The translations under genes were made by a program, and so were the position numbers. A model generated the notes under the pieces. The model saw only the letters and a list, made by a program, of their open reading frames with translations, searched no databases and was not told the DNA's origin. A DNA stretch of 64,000 bases, taken from NCBI RefSeq assembly GCF_030268685.1, contig NZ_BSRQ01000015.1:124001-188000 (forward strand), in the 5' to 3' direction. Shown here in pieces: positions 53,671 to 62,021 of the stretch. The stretch is from Microtetraspora sp. NBRC 13810. Its GTDB lineage: Bacteria; Actinomycetota; Actinomycetes; Streptosporangiales; Streptosporangiaceae. The stretch's first letter is position 1. Every line of letters starts with the position of its first letter.

Positions 53671-54567
53671 ATGGGTAGGGACCTGGGAGAATTCCTGAAA
53701 TCGCGCCGTGCGCGGGTCCGCCCGGAGGATGTGGGGTTGCCGACCTTCGGACGCCGTCGCGTACCCGGCCTGCGCCGTGAGGAGCTGGCGCAGCTCGCCG
53801 GAATGAGTGCGGATTACTACATGCGCCTCGAACAGGGACGTTGCGGGAACGTGTCGGAAGAGGTGCTCGACGCGCTGGCCCGCGAACTTCGCCTGGACGC
53901 CGACGAACGGACGTACCTGTACAACCTGGTCAAGCCGGTCCGCGGCCGGGTGCGGACGACGCACACCGTCGTGCCGCACCTGCGATACCTGCTGGACTCG
54001 ATGGACAGCACACCGGCCTACGTGATCGACCATCGCGTCGACATCCTGGCCTGGAACCGGATGGCCGCCGCGCTGATCTTCGACTTCGGGGAGCTGCCGG
54101 CGGACCGGCGCAACTGGCTGCTGCTCTGCTTCCTCGACGACCGCGTCCGCGACATCTTCCCCGACTGGGAACGCAAGGCCAGGGACACCGTCGCCATCGT
54201 CCGGCTCAACGCCGCCCGCTTCCCGGACGACGCCCGGCTGACGGCCCTCATCGGCGAGCTGTCGGTCAAGAGCGAGCTGTTCCGCCAGTGGTGGGCCGAC
54301 CTCAACGTGCGGGAGAAGACCTACGGGACCAAGCGGTTCACGCATCCGCTGGCCGGCGAGATGACCCTGCACTTCCAGACCTTCGGCGTCGCCGGGCGGA
54401 GCGACCAGTCGCTCGTGGCCTACGCCGCCGAGCCGGGCACCGCCGCGGCCAGGGGCCTGTCCCTGCTGGCGAGCTGGACGCTAGCGGAGCGTCTGGCCCC
54501 AGACCGCGAGCATGACGATGATGAACGCGACCATCACGCCGGCATAGCCGATCGGGCTGAGCCGTAG
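53671..54567 (+). CDS. XRE-family regulator with MmyB-like ligand-binding domain
   Basis: A 298-residue regulator. The N-terminal HTH (about 1-85) has LRREELAQLAGMSADYYMRL and EEVLDALARELRLDADER; the rest is the MmyB-like domain (VVPHLRYLLDSMDSTPAYVI, NWLLLCFLDDRVRDIFPDWE, FTHPLAGEMTLHFQTFGVAG) that is proposed to bind fatty-acid-like ligands. The family usually ends near the LLASW block; here 35 further, charged residues follow because the frame runs on across a small antisense membrane-protein gene (87 bp overlap). It is divergent from the aldo/keto reductase gene, the likely target. Confidence 0.9.
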   Translation: MGRDLGEFLKSRRARVRPEDVGLPTFGRRRVPGLRREELAQLAGMSADYYMRLEQGRCGNVSEEVLDALARELRLDADERTYLYNLVKPVRGRVRTTHTVVPHLRYLLDSMDSTPAYVIDHRVDILAWNRMAAALIFDFGELPADRRNWLLLCFLDDRVRDIFPDWERKARDTVAIVRLNAARFPDDARLTALIGELSVKSELFRQWWADLNVREKTYGTKRFTHPLAGEMTLHFQTFGVAGRSDQSLVAYAAEPGTAAARGLSLLASWTLAERLAPDREHDDDERDHHAGIADRAEP

Positions 54568-54642
54568 CGTCCGCCGGACCCGGTTGAGCCCCCAGGCGAA
54601 CAGCAGAGCCAGGAACACCAGCAGTATCAGACCGCTGTCCAC
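54481..54642 (-). CDS. small membrane protein, two transmembrane helices
   Basis: A 53-residue frame read from GTG at 54642, with GGAGG (54655-54651) 8 nt upstream. Helix 1 is SGLILLVFLALLFAWGLN; a basic loop RVRRTLRLS follows; helix 2 is IGYAGVMVAFIIVMLAVWG; it ends with QTLR and a stop. Third codon positions are nearly all G or C, as in real genes here. The 3' half overlaps the end of the XRE gene on the other strand. Earlier GTG (54648) is also possible. I do not know a family. Two-helix proteins of this size often modulate a membrane partner; nothing further can be said. Confidence 0.65.
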   Translation of the reverse strand: MDSGLILLVFLALLFAWGLNRVRRTLRLSPIGYAGVMVAFIIVMLAVWGQTLR

Positions 54643-54796
54643 CGCCACCGCCTCCGTCCGGGCCCGCCTGCCCCCCAGTATGCGCCGCCCGGGTCCCGCG
54701 CGTCAGGATCTCACGCCGGGTGGGCTGTCACGCGGGGCGAGTTCTCACGCCGTGGGGGTTCGTACCCCCTTGCGCGTGCTTATGCCGGGCGGGTGC

Positions 54797-56353
54797 TCAT
54801 GCCGGGCGGGGCGGGCGCGCCGGTGAGCCGAGCCTTGTGAAGAGCGGGCGGGGCGCGGGCAGGACGCCGTCCACCGGCGCGCACTGCGCGGTGACGCGGG
54901 CCGCGGCGCCGGGCAGGAAGGGCTCCAGGTGGTCGCCGACCGTCCGGCAGGCGCGCAGCAGGGCGGCGAGGACGGCGTCGAGGGCGTCGTCGCCGTCCCT
55001 GGCCAGTTCCCAGGGACGGGCCAGGTTGACGTAGCGGTTGGCCTCGTCGGCCACCGCCCACACGGCCGAGGCGGCCCGGCGGAAGTCGAACTCGGCCAGC
55101 GCCGCGGCGACCCGCTCCGGCGCCTCCCGGCAGGCCCGCTCCAGCTCCGCCGTGCCGGGCGCCCCCGCCGCGACCCGCTCCAGCTCCGCCGTGCCGGCCG
55201 CGCCGGCCGCGCCCGGCACGTGGCCGGCGCGGTAGCGATGGATCATGGAGACCACCCGGTTGACCAGATTGCCCACGCCGTTGGCGAGCTCGTCGTCGGC
55301 GCGGGCGATCAGCCGTTCCACGGTGAAGTCGGCGTCGCCGACGCGGGGCACCTCGCGGAGCAGCCACCAGCGCACGGCGTCGGTGCCGTACGCCCGGGTG
55401 AGGGCCACCGGGTCGGCGGCGTCCCCACCGGAGTTCCCGCCGGACTTGCTGATCTTCCTGCCGTTCGCGGTGAGGTAGTCGTGCACCACGACGTGGGTGG
55501 GCAGCGGCAGGCCGGCCGACAGCAGCATCGCGGGCCAGTAGACGGCGTGGAACCGGAGGACACCCTTGCCCACCAGGTGGACCCGCCGGTCCGCGCCGGT
55601 CCACCAGCGGCGCAGGTCGTCGCCGCCGGTGCCGTAGCCCAGCGCGGTGAGGTAGTTGCCGAGCGCGTCCCACCACACGTAGACGACCTGGCCGGGGTCG
55701 CCGGGCACGGGGATGCCCCAACCGCGCGCCCGTGCGGTGGACCGGGAGATGGAGAAGTCGGCCAGGCCGCCGGCGATGAAGGCGAGGACCTCGTTGCGGC
55801 GCTCGGCGGGCTCGACGCGCAGCCGCCCCCCGGCGATGGCGTCGTGCAGCCGGTCGGCGTGGCGGGACAGCCGGAAGAACCAGTTCTCCTCGGCGACCCG
55901 CTGCGGCTCGGTGCCGTGTTCGGGGCATCGCCCGCCGGTCAGCTCCGCCGGTTGGTAGAACTGCTCGCAGCCGACGCAGTAGAGACCCTCGTAATGCTCG
56001 CGGTAGAGGTCGCCCGCGTCGGCGCAGGCCCGCCACAGCCGCTCCACGCCCGGCCGGTGCCGCGGGTCGCGGCTGGTGCGGATCACGTCGTCCACCGCCA
56101 GCTCCAGCGGCTCGCGCAGCGCGACGAACGCCTCGGCGTTGCGGTCCACGAACTCCTGGACGGGCACGCCGGCGGCCTCGGCGGCCAGCACGTTCTTCAG
56201 CGAGTTGTCGTCGGTGCCGGTCTGGAACCGGACCGCCTCCCCCCGGCGGCGGTGGAACCGGGCGAGCACGTCCGCCTGGACCAGCTCCAGCGCGAATCCC
56301 AGATGGGGACGGGCGTTGACGTAGGGAATCGTGGTCGTGATGTAGACGGTCAC
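54797..56353 (-). CDS. metG: methionine-tRNA ligase
   Basis: A 518-residue class I synthetase charging tRNA-Met. The HIGH-type motif is PHLGFALE near residue 16; the KMSKS-type loop is GRKISKSGGN near 305; the Cys-rich knuckle has CVGCEQFYQP and GGRCPEHGTE; the Trp-rich VYVWWDALGNYLTALGY block is typical. The anticodon-binding domain contains WELARDGDDALDAVL. A duplicated TAELER segment lies in a linker at about 390-415. There is no C-terminal dimerisation (tRBD) domain. GTG with GGAGG 5 nt upstream. The 5' leader holds two similar hairpins. It could be a second MetRS of the genome (some confer antibiotic resistance), which the window cannot show. Confidence 0.93.
   Translation of the reverse strand: MTVYITTTIPYVNARPHLGFALELVQADVLARFHRRRGEAVRFQTGTDDNSLKNVLAAEAAGVPVQEFVDRNAEAFVALREPLELAVDDVIRTSRDPRHRPGVERLWRACADAGDLYREHYEGLYCVGCEQFYQPAELTGGRCPEHGTEPQRVAEENWFFRLSRHADRLHDAIAGGRLRVEPAERRNEVLAFIAGGLADFSISRSTARARGWGIPVPGDPGQVVYVWWDALGNYLTALGYGTGGDDLRRWWTGADRRVHLVGKGVLRFHAVYWPAMLLSAGLPLPTHVVVHDYLTANGRKISKSGGNSGGDAADPVALTRAYGTDAVRWWLLREVPRVGDADFTVERLIARADDELANGVGNLVNRVVSMIHRYRAGHVPGAAGAAGTAELERVAAGAPGTAELERACREAPERVAAALAEFDFRRAASAVWAVADEANRYVNLARPWELARDGDDALDAVLAALLRACRTVGDHLEPFLPGAAARVTAQCAPVDGVLPAPRPLFTRLGSPARPPRPA
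55135..55197. repeat. 24-bp direct repeat inside metG
   Basis: CCCGCTCCAGCTCCGCCGTG plus four more bases is found at 55135-55158 and identically at 55174-55197, period 39 bp. It gives two TAELER segments joined by an Ala/Gly linker; the frame is kept. Confidence 0.8.
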
Positions 56354-56390
56354 CGGAACCTCCGGGGGAGAAGGGGGCTCCGAAACGCGT

Positions 56391-56456
56391 CGAGGCCCCG
56401 TGAACAGGGCCTCGGAAGATCGTCCGTACGCGCGTCAGCGGCCCCGTGAGCGGGGC
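56391..56456 (-). promoter_or_regulatory. twin hairpins in the metG 5' leader
   Basis: Hairpin one (56391-56414) has stem CGAGGCCC/GGGCCTCG; hairpin two (56441-56456) has stem GCCCC/GGGGC. Both share GGCCCCGTGARCRGGG. They lie 38-103 nt upstream of the start and could be attenuator elements. No T-box (TGGNACCGCG-type) sequence was found. Confidence 0.35.
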
Positions 56457-56573
56457 GCCATGGTCTGGCGTGCGGATGCGGACATGAGATCAGGATAGGC
56501 GTCCTCCGCGCGCGGCACCGCCGGTTTTCCGCCGCATCCCGGAACGTCGGTGGCATCTGGTTACATGTGGGCC

Positions 56574-56918
56574 ATGAGCGTGAGCGTCGAGGACTTCCTG
56601 TCCATGCTGGACGAGCTGCCCGAGGTGCAGCAGAGCGACGGCGGTTCCTGGGTCTCGCTGAAGGTGCGCGGCAAGGGGTTCGGCTACCTGTGGGAGAAGA
56701 CGGAGACCGTCGGCCTCAAGGCCACCATCGAGGAGCAGATAGCCATGGTCGCCGAGCGCCCCGACGTCTTCGAGCCGCAGTTCACCGCGGGCCGCTTCGG
56801 CTGGGTCGTCGTCCACCTGGCCAGGATCGACCCCGACGAGCTCTTCGAGCTGGTCACCGAGGCATGGTCCCTCACCGCGCCCAGACAACTGGTCGAGTCC
56901 CACGAGGCCGGCCGGTAG
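56574..56918 (+). CDS. MmcQ/YjbR-family protein
   Basis: A 114-residue protein of the YjbR fold (double-wing DNA-binding-like). [37 protein letters not shown] and [15 protein letters not shown] are family blocks; the middle carries the KxF/Y core. Members bind DNA weakly or have unknown roles. ATG at 56574 is used; ATG at 56565 would add three residues. It is divergent from metG with about 220 bp between and is followed after 10 nt by a YnfA-family gene, so the two are probably co-transcribed. Confidence 0.85.
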   Translation: MSVSVEDFLSMLDELPEVQQSDGGSWVSLKVRGKGFGYLWEKTETVGLKATIEEQIAMVAERPDVFEPQFTAGRFGWVVVHLARIDPDELFELVTEAWSLTAPRQLVESHEAGR

Positions 56919-56928
56919 CGTCGCGCTC

Positions 56929-57261
56929 ATGACGGTGCTGCGGTCACTGTTGCTGTTCGGGCTGGCGGCGCTGGCTGAGATCGGCGGGGCGTGGCTGGTG
57001 TGGCAGGGGGTGCGGGAGCAGCGCGGGCTGGTGTGGATCGGGGCGGGGGTCGTCGCGCTCGGGCTCTACGGGTTCGTGGCCACCTTGCAGCCCGACGCCA
57101 ACTTCGGGCGCATCCTCGCCGCCTACGGCGGGGTGTTCGTCGCCGGGTCGCTGGTCTGGGGCGTGCTGATGGACGGGTTCCGGCCGGACCGCTGGGATGT
57201 GATCGGCGCCGCCGTGTGCCTGGTGGGAGTGGCCGTGATCATGTACGCGCCGCGCGGCTGA
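56929..57261 (+). CDS. YnfA/UPF0060-family membrane protein
   Basis: A 110-residue small multidrug-transporter-like protein with four predicted helices: [40 protein letters not shown], the loop [20 protein letters not shown] and [15 protein letters not shown] at the end. The sequence blocks [10 protein letters not shown] and [12 protein letters not shown] are family signatures. Possible efflux role, not established. It follows the YjbR-like gene by 10 nt. Confidence 0.9.
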   Translation: MTVLRSLLLFGLAALAEIGGAWLVWQGVREQRGLVWIGAGVVALGLYGFVATLQPDANFGRILAAYGGVFVAGSLVWGVLMDGFRPDRWDVIGAAVCLVGVAVIMYAPRG

Positions 57262-57288
57262 GACCGGTACGGCGGCGCCGGCTGGTCA

Positions 57289-57356
57289 AAGGCCGGATGC
57301 TGGGTGGGCAGAGGCCGGGTGCCGGGTGGGAAGGGGCCGGGGGCTGGGTGGTCAGA
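57289..57356. repeat. imperfect 24-bp repeats between ynfA-like and acyl-CoA dehydrogenase genes
   Basis: Three imperfect copies of AGGCCGGRTGCYGGGTGGG stand in tandem in the 90-bp space between converging stops; the last runs into the acyl-CoA dehydrogenase stop. No clear terminator hairpin. Confidence 0.45.
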
Positions 57357-58497
57357 AGCCGAAGGAGCGGCCGATGATCTCCTTCATGATCTCGGTGGTG
57401 CCGCCGTAGATGGTCTGGACCCGGCTGTCCAGCCACGCCCTGGCCACCGGATACTCCATCATGTAGCCGTAGCCGCCGTGCAACTGGAGGCAGCGGTCGA
57501 TGAGCCTGGTCTGCAGCTCGGTGGTCCACCACTTGGCCTTGGCGGCGTCGACGGCGGTCAGCTCGCCCGCGTTGAGGGCGAGGACGCACTTGTCGACGTA
57601 GTGCCGGGCGATCTCGACCTCGGTGGCCAGCTCGGCGAGCACGAAGCGGGTGTTCTGGAAGCCGCCGATGCTGTGCCCGAACGCCGTGCGATCGCGGCAG
57701 TACTCGACGGTCAGGTCGAGCACCGTCTCCGCGGTGGCCACCGCCGCGACCGCGATGGACAGCCGCTCCTGCGGCAGGTTGCGCATGAGCTGGTAGAAAC
57801 CCTGCCCGTCCTGGTCGCCCAGCCGGTTGGCCACCGGGACCCGGACGCCCTCGAAGAACAGCTCGGCGGTGTCCTGGGCGTGCATGCCGACCTTCTCCAG
57901 GTTGCGACCGCGGCCGAACCCCTCCATGCCGCGCTCGACCACGAGCAGCGTGGTGCCGCGCGCCCCCTTCTCCGGGTCGGTCTTGGCGACCACCACGACC
58001 AGGTCGGCGTTGATGCCGTTGGTGATGAAGGTCTTCTGCCCGTTGACGACGTAGTGGTCGCCGTCGCGGACAGCCGTGGTGCGGATGCCCTGCAGGTCGC
58101 TGCCCGCGCCCGGCTCGGTCATCGCGATCGCGGTGATCAGCTCGCCGGACGCGAAGCCGGGCAGCCAGCGTTGCTTCTGCTCCTCGTCGGTGAGGTCGGT
58201 CAGGTAGGGGGCCATGACGTCGTTGTGCAGCGAGAAGCCGAGGCCGGTGGCGCCGATCCGGAGGATCTCCTCCAGGATCACCGCGTTGTAGCGGAAGTCG
58301 GTGATCCCCGCCCCGCCGTACTCCTCCGGCACCCCGAAGCCGAACATGCCCAGCTCGCCGGCCCGCTTCCAGATCTCGCGCGGGACGATGCCGTCCTTCT
58401 CCCACTGCGCGTGGTGCGGGGCCACCTCGCGCGCCATGAACTCGCGGACGGTGTCACGGAAGAGCAGGTGCTCCTCGTCGAAGAGATCTCGCCGCAT
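57352..58497 (-). CDS. acyl-CoA dehydrogenase
   Basis: A 381-residue FAD enzyme catalysing alpha,beta-dehydrogenation of acyl-CoA. AITAIAMTEPGAGSDLQ and VVNGQKTFITNG are the FAD/substrate signature segments, RTAFGHSIGGFQNTRFVLAE is the second signature, and the catalytic Glu is expected in the C-terminal QTIYGGTTEIMKEIIGR block (TxE). It belongs to beta-oxidation or branched-chain amino acid breakdown; chain-length preference cannot be told. ATG with GGGAGG 5 nt upstream. It converges with the YnfA-like gene. Confidence 0.95.
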   Translation of the reverse strand: MRRDLFDEEHLLFRDTVREFMAREVAPHHAQWEKDGIVPREIWKRAGELGMFGFGVPEEYGGAGITDFRYNAVILEEILRIGATGLGFSLHNDVMAPYLTDLTDEEQKQRWLPGFASGELITAIAMTEPGAGSDLQGIRTTAVRDGDHYVVNGQKTFITNGINADLVVVVAKTDPEKGARGTTLLVVERGMEGFGRGRNLEKVGMHAQDTAELFFEGVRVPVANRLGDQDGQGFYQLMRNLPQERLSIAVAAVATAETVLDLTVEYCRDRTAFGHSIGGFQNTRFVLAELATEVEIARHYVDKCVLALNAGELTAVDAAKAKWWTTELQTRLIDRCLQLHGGYGYMMEYPVARAWLDSRVQTIYGGTTEIMKEIIGRSFGF

Positions 58498-58699
58498 TCG
58501 TGCCTCCCTGGGGCCAGAACAAGGTTCATGTTACTCTCCGGTACGGCAAAGTGGCCGAGTCGTGTTGGATGCGTCATTGTCACAAGTCCGCCACATTCGC
58601 TATAAGTGCGTCTTGCCCCTTTCCGTAGTGAGTACGATCCCACGGGGCTTGTGATCAGCCGGCTGGTTTCCGGCCGGATCCGTGGGATCGGAGAATGCG

Positions 58700-60091
58700 G
58701 TGGTCAGGTGGGGAGTTCGGCTCCGTAGAACGGTGGCCGCCTCGGCGTTGACGCTGGTGGCGGGGGGATTGTTCGTACTTCCAGGGGTTCCCGCCGTCGC
58801 CGACACGGTCGGTGTCGTGCTGGATTACACATGTGAGGGCGGCGTTGGAGACGGCACCAAGCTGCGAGTCACAGTAACGGCGCCGACCACAATGACCGTC
58901 GGTGCTCCGATAGATGTGAAGTGGGACATCAAGTATCGGGACCAGACAGCTTTCACTTCGCCCGGTTACCTGGCTGAGGGATCGGCGCTTTCCGCCAAGG
59001 GATTCCTGAACATCGCGGGCCCCTGGACCGGTAATGACGCCGCCGAAGGGTCCATCGATCAGGCGGCGCTCCGCATCGGCGAGCGGCTCAGACTGCCCGA
59101 GTTGGTGACAGGTGAGGTTGGCGCGAGCGCGCCGGGCGAGATCACGATCTCACCGCGCAGGTTGGTGGTCGATTTCACGCCCTCGGCGTCCGACCGGATT
59201 GTCAACGACGATGACCCTGCGCTGGACTACAGGAACGGAACGGGCTGGGGCGACTACAACAACAGGGAACTGGCGTGGAACAACCACGGTCGTGACGTGC
59301 ACGGCACCACCACGGCCAACGACAGCGTGACCCTGACCTTCGCCGGCACGGGCGTGGAGTTCATCACCGAGAAGGACCTCAACGCGGGCAACCTGCACTT
59401 CTGGCTCGATGACGCCAACGGCGTCCCCGCGAACGCCGACCCGTCGAAGAACGACGACGGTACGACGGTGAACACGGTCAACGCGGGCGGCTACACCCTG
59501 TGGAGCATGCGCAACCTGCCCTACAAGGCGGACCACAAGCTGACGATCACCAATCTTCAGCAGGACAAATGGGCGATCATCGACGCGTTCAAGGTGATCA
59601 CCAGGGACCTCAACAACCCGCCGCCGATTTTCAGGTCTACCTGTACCCCGGACGTTCAGCGCGCCTCGTTCAAGATCACTGTTGGCGGCGGGGCCTCCGA
59701 GAGCCCGAGCCCGACCCCGAGTGCGACCCCGACGGACGAGGAGACGCCGCCGGACGATGACGACAACGGCGACGACAACGGGAACAACGGCGACAACGGG
59801 AACAACGGCAACAACAACACGGGCAACAACACCACGACCACCGGTACGCAGACGACCTTCACCACCACGACGCCGCGGCCCACGACCACGGTGACCGCCA
59901 CCGCGACCGCGCAGGTGCGGGTGACGCCGCTGGGCGCGGCGCAGACCGGTGAGGCGCCGGAGCGCGGCCCGATGGGGGCGATGCTGATCGGCGGGGGCGG
60001 GGTCATGCTCGCCGGAGCGGTGCTGGGCGGGGTCGCGGTACGGCGACGGGCCCTGCACGCCGGCGCGCGCTCGGACGCAGGACTCGGCTGA
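58700..60091 (+). CDS. secreted cell-wall protein with LAXTG-like sorting signal
   Basis: A 463-residue exported surface protein. Signal peptide to VPAVADT near residue 35; the body (about 35-330) is beta-rich with no domain I recognise; then a Ser/Pro/Thr stretch, an Asp/Asn/Gly-rich stretch (about 365-395) and a Thr-rich spacer. The C-terminus has LGAAQTGEAP, fitting the LAXTG-type pentapeptide AAQTG, then a hydrophobic segment MLIGGGGVMLAGAVLGGVAV and RRR tail. It is anchored to peptidoglycan, probably by the sortase encoded 16 nt downstream. GTG at 58700 is preferred (GGAGA 5 nt upstream); GTG at 58682 would add six residues. Confidence 0.85.
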   Translation: MVRWGVRLRRTVAASALTLVAGGLFVLPGVPAVADTVGVVLDYTCEGGVGDGTKLRVTVTAPTTMTVGAPIDVKWDIKYRDQTAFTSPGYLAEGSALSAKGFLNIAGPWTGNDAAEGSIDQAALRIGERLRLPELVTGEVGASAPGEITISPRRLVVDFTPSASDRIVNDDDPALDYRNGTGWGDYNNRELAWNNHGRDVHGTTTANDSVTLTFAGTGVEFITEKDLNAGNLHFWLDDANGVPANADPSKNDDGTTVNTVNAGGYTLWSMRNLPYKADHKLTITNLQQDKWAIIDAFKVITRDLNNPPPIFRSTCTPDVQRASFKITVGGGASESPSPTPSATPTDEETPPDDDDNGDDNGNNGDNGNNGNNNTGNNTTTTGTQTTFTTTTPRPTTTVTATATAQVRVTPLGAAQTGEAPERGPMGAMLIGGGGVMLAGAVLGGVAVRRRALHAGARSDAGLG

Positions 60092-60107
60092 GAGCGGGGG
60101 AGACGCG

Positions 60108-60944
60108 GTGTCAGATCCAGGTACGCGGCCGTCCGGCCCGGTGAACGACCCGGGCCCCGGTGCGAAGCGCGCGCGTGCGGCGGCCCTGCCCACGCTTCTC
60201 GTCGTCGGCTCCCTCGGCGGGATCGCGGCGATCATGGCCGGGTTGCTGACCTACCTGACGCCGGCGTCGAGTGAGGGTGAGCCGGTCGCCAACGCGGCCG
60301 CGCTCGCCCCCGTGCCGGGACCGGGGCAGGTGCCGGACGCGGCGACCGTGCAGCAGGTGGCGCAGCCGGTGGTGCTGCCGAGCGTCGGCCCGGGGGGTCC
60401 GGGTGTGCCGCTGACCCCGGCGGAGCCCGCCGCGCCGCCGCCGCTGCCCGCCGTACAGGCGCCGCCGCCGGTGAAGACCGCCAAGGCGACCCGGCCCACC
60501 AGGCTGTCCATCCCGCACATCGGCGTGTCGGCGCCGCTCAGCTCGCTCGGCCTGCAGAAGAACCGTGAGATCGAGGTGCCGCCGCTGAACGAGCGCAACC
60601 TCGCCGGCTGGTACCGGCTCGGTCCCGTCCCGGGGGAGATCGGCCCGGCCGTGATCGTGGGGCACGTGAACAACAGGCAGGGGCCCGCGGTCTTCAGCCG
60701 GCTGCGCGAGGTGAAACGCGGGGACAAGATCAAGGTGTCCCGCTCGGACGGCAGGACGGTGGAGTTCACCGTGGACGGTGTCGAGCAGGTCAGCAAGAGC
60801 ACGTTCCCGACGAACCGGGTCTACAGCAACCTGAACGACGCGAGCCTGCGGCTGATCACCTGCGGCGGGGTCTTCAACCCGGCCAAGCACAGTTACACGG
60901 ACAACATCATCGTCTATGCGACCCTGTCGAAGACGCCCCGTTGA
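60108..60944 (+). CDS. class E/F-type sortase
   Basis: A 278-residue transpeptidase. Short cytoplasmic tail, one transmembrane helix (LLVVGSLGGIAAIMAGLLTY, about 30-50), a Pro/Ala-rich stalk to about 125, and the sortase domain. Catalytic His in AVIVGHVNN, Cys in LRLITCGGVF; the usual Arg region reads KHSYTDNIIVYA, so the Arg is not obvious. It follows its likely substrate gene by 16 nt. GTG start. The exact class (E or F) is from memory of domain features; LAXTG specificity is suggested by the neighbour. Confidence 0.92.
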   Translation: MSDPGTRPSGPVNDPGPGAKRARAAALPTLLVVGSLGGIAAIMAGLLTYLTPASSEGEPVANAAALAPVPGPGQVPDAATVQQVAQPVVLPSVGPGGPGVPLTPAEPAAPPPLPAVQAPPPVKTAKATRPTRLSIPHIGVSAPLSSLGLQKNREIEVPPLNERNLAGWYRLGPVPGEIGPAVIVGHVNNRQGPAVFSRLREVKRGDKIKVSRSDGRTVEFTVDGVEQVSKSTFPTNRVYSNLNDASLRLITCGGVFNPAKHSYTDNIIVYATLSKTPR

Positions 60945-61121
60945 CACGCGCTTTACACTCTACGTGAGGGATCTCCCGTTACGAGGGAGAATCTATGCCC
61001 GATTTCTACGGACAGACACCATTTGGCAGTCCGAGTTCATAGGATCTCCATCGAACCGTGACTGGCGACTGGGATGCTGGCCTGTCGAATCGGTCAAGCC
61101 GCGTGGAAACGGAGTTGGACA

Positions 61122-62009
61122 GTGCATATGTCGAAGGCGCGACGTCGCGTCGCCCTGAAGACCGCTGCCCTGGGTGTCGTCGGAGGAGGTCTGGTCTTCG
61201 GAGCTCTCCCCGCCATCGCGGTGCCCTCGACCGTGACGTACACCTGTACCGACGCCGATGCCACCGACGGCGTGGGCGGCGGGGGCCCCACCCAGACCGT
61301 GTCGTTCCAGATGGAGCTCGTGCCCCCGGCGGCCACGCCCGCGGCGAGCGCGACGGCCACGATCACCTGGAACGTGTCGCAGCCCGCCAGCAACGCCCTC
61401 ACGGCCACCGCGGCGGTCACCGCGAACGCCCCGGTGGACGTCTACGCGACGGTGACCGCCAGCGGCACCCCGCTCACCACGGCGACGACGGGCGTGAACG
61501 TCCCCGCCGACGGCTCCGCCACCCAGGCCGCCGCCCTCGCGGCCGGCGCCACCCTGCCGGTGCCGCCGATGACGCTGCTGATCACCCCGACGGCCACCGG
61601 GACGGTCGCGCTGAAGGCCGGCGCCTTCAACCTCGACGTGGGCAACCAGGCTTACCTGTGCAGCCCGGGAACCGGCGGCGGCCCCTCGCTCAACGTCGTC
61701 GTGGCCTCGGGGACCGCCAGCACCACGCCGAGCGCGACCCCCAGCAGCACCACGACGAGCGGCACCCCCACTCCCACCCAGACCACCCCCAGGCCGACGA
61801 CCACGACGACGCACACCGTCACGGCGACCCCGCCCGGCGGGAACGAGCAGGTCACCAGGACGCCCGGTGGTGGCGCGGCGACCGGTGGCGGCGGCGAGAT
61901 CGGCCCGGACGGGCGGATGTTCCTGCTGGTCGGGTCGCTGCTGGTGATGGGCGCCGGGGCCGGCGGGCTCTTCCTGCGCCGCCGTACGGCTGCCGGCCCA
62001 CGATCCTGA
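61122..62009 (+). CDS. secreted cell-wall protein with atypical sorting signal
   Basis: A 295-residue exported protein. Signal peptide with Arg/Lys N-region and cut near LPAIAVP; the body is Ala/Thr-rich with repeats of beta strands; a Thr/Pro/Ser spacer (about 205-255) reaches a C-terminal TPGGGAATGGGGE, membrane segment MFLLVGSLLVMGAGAGGLFL and RRR. The AATG core departs from LPXTG and from LAXTG, but architecture and position fit a sortase substrate. The GTG at 61122 is chosen (GGAG 7 nt upstream); ATG at 61128 is the alternative. Same spacing to its sortase as in the first pair. No resemblance in body sequence to the first substrate was noted. Confidence 0.8.
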   Translation: MHMSKARRRVALKTAALGVVGGGLVFGALPAIAVPSTVTYTCTDADATDGVGGGGPTQTVSFQMELVPPAATPAASATATITWNVSQPASNALTATAAVTANAPVDVYATVTASGTPLTTATTGVNVPADGSATQAAALAAGATLPVPPMTLLITPTATGTVALKAGAFNLDVGNQAYLCSPGTGGGPSLNVVVASGTASTTPSATPSSTTTSGTPTPTQTTPRPTTTTTHTVTATPPGGNEQVTRTPGGGAATGGGGEIGPDGRMFLLVGSLLVMGAGAGGLFLRRRTAAGPRS

Positions 62010-62021
62010 GCTGGGACGACG

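Noticed and set aside
56354-56573. T-box leader of metG
   Set aside because: No T-box core sequence or specifier-loop architecture seen; only two plain hairpins.
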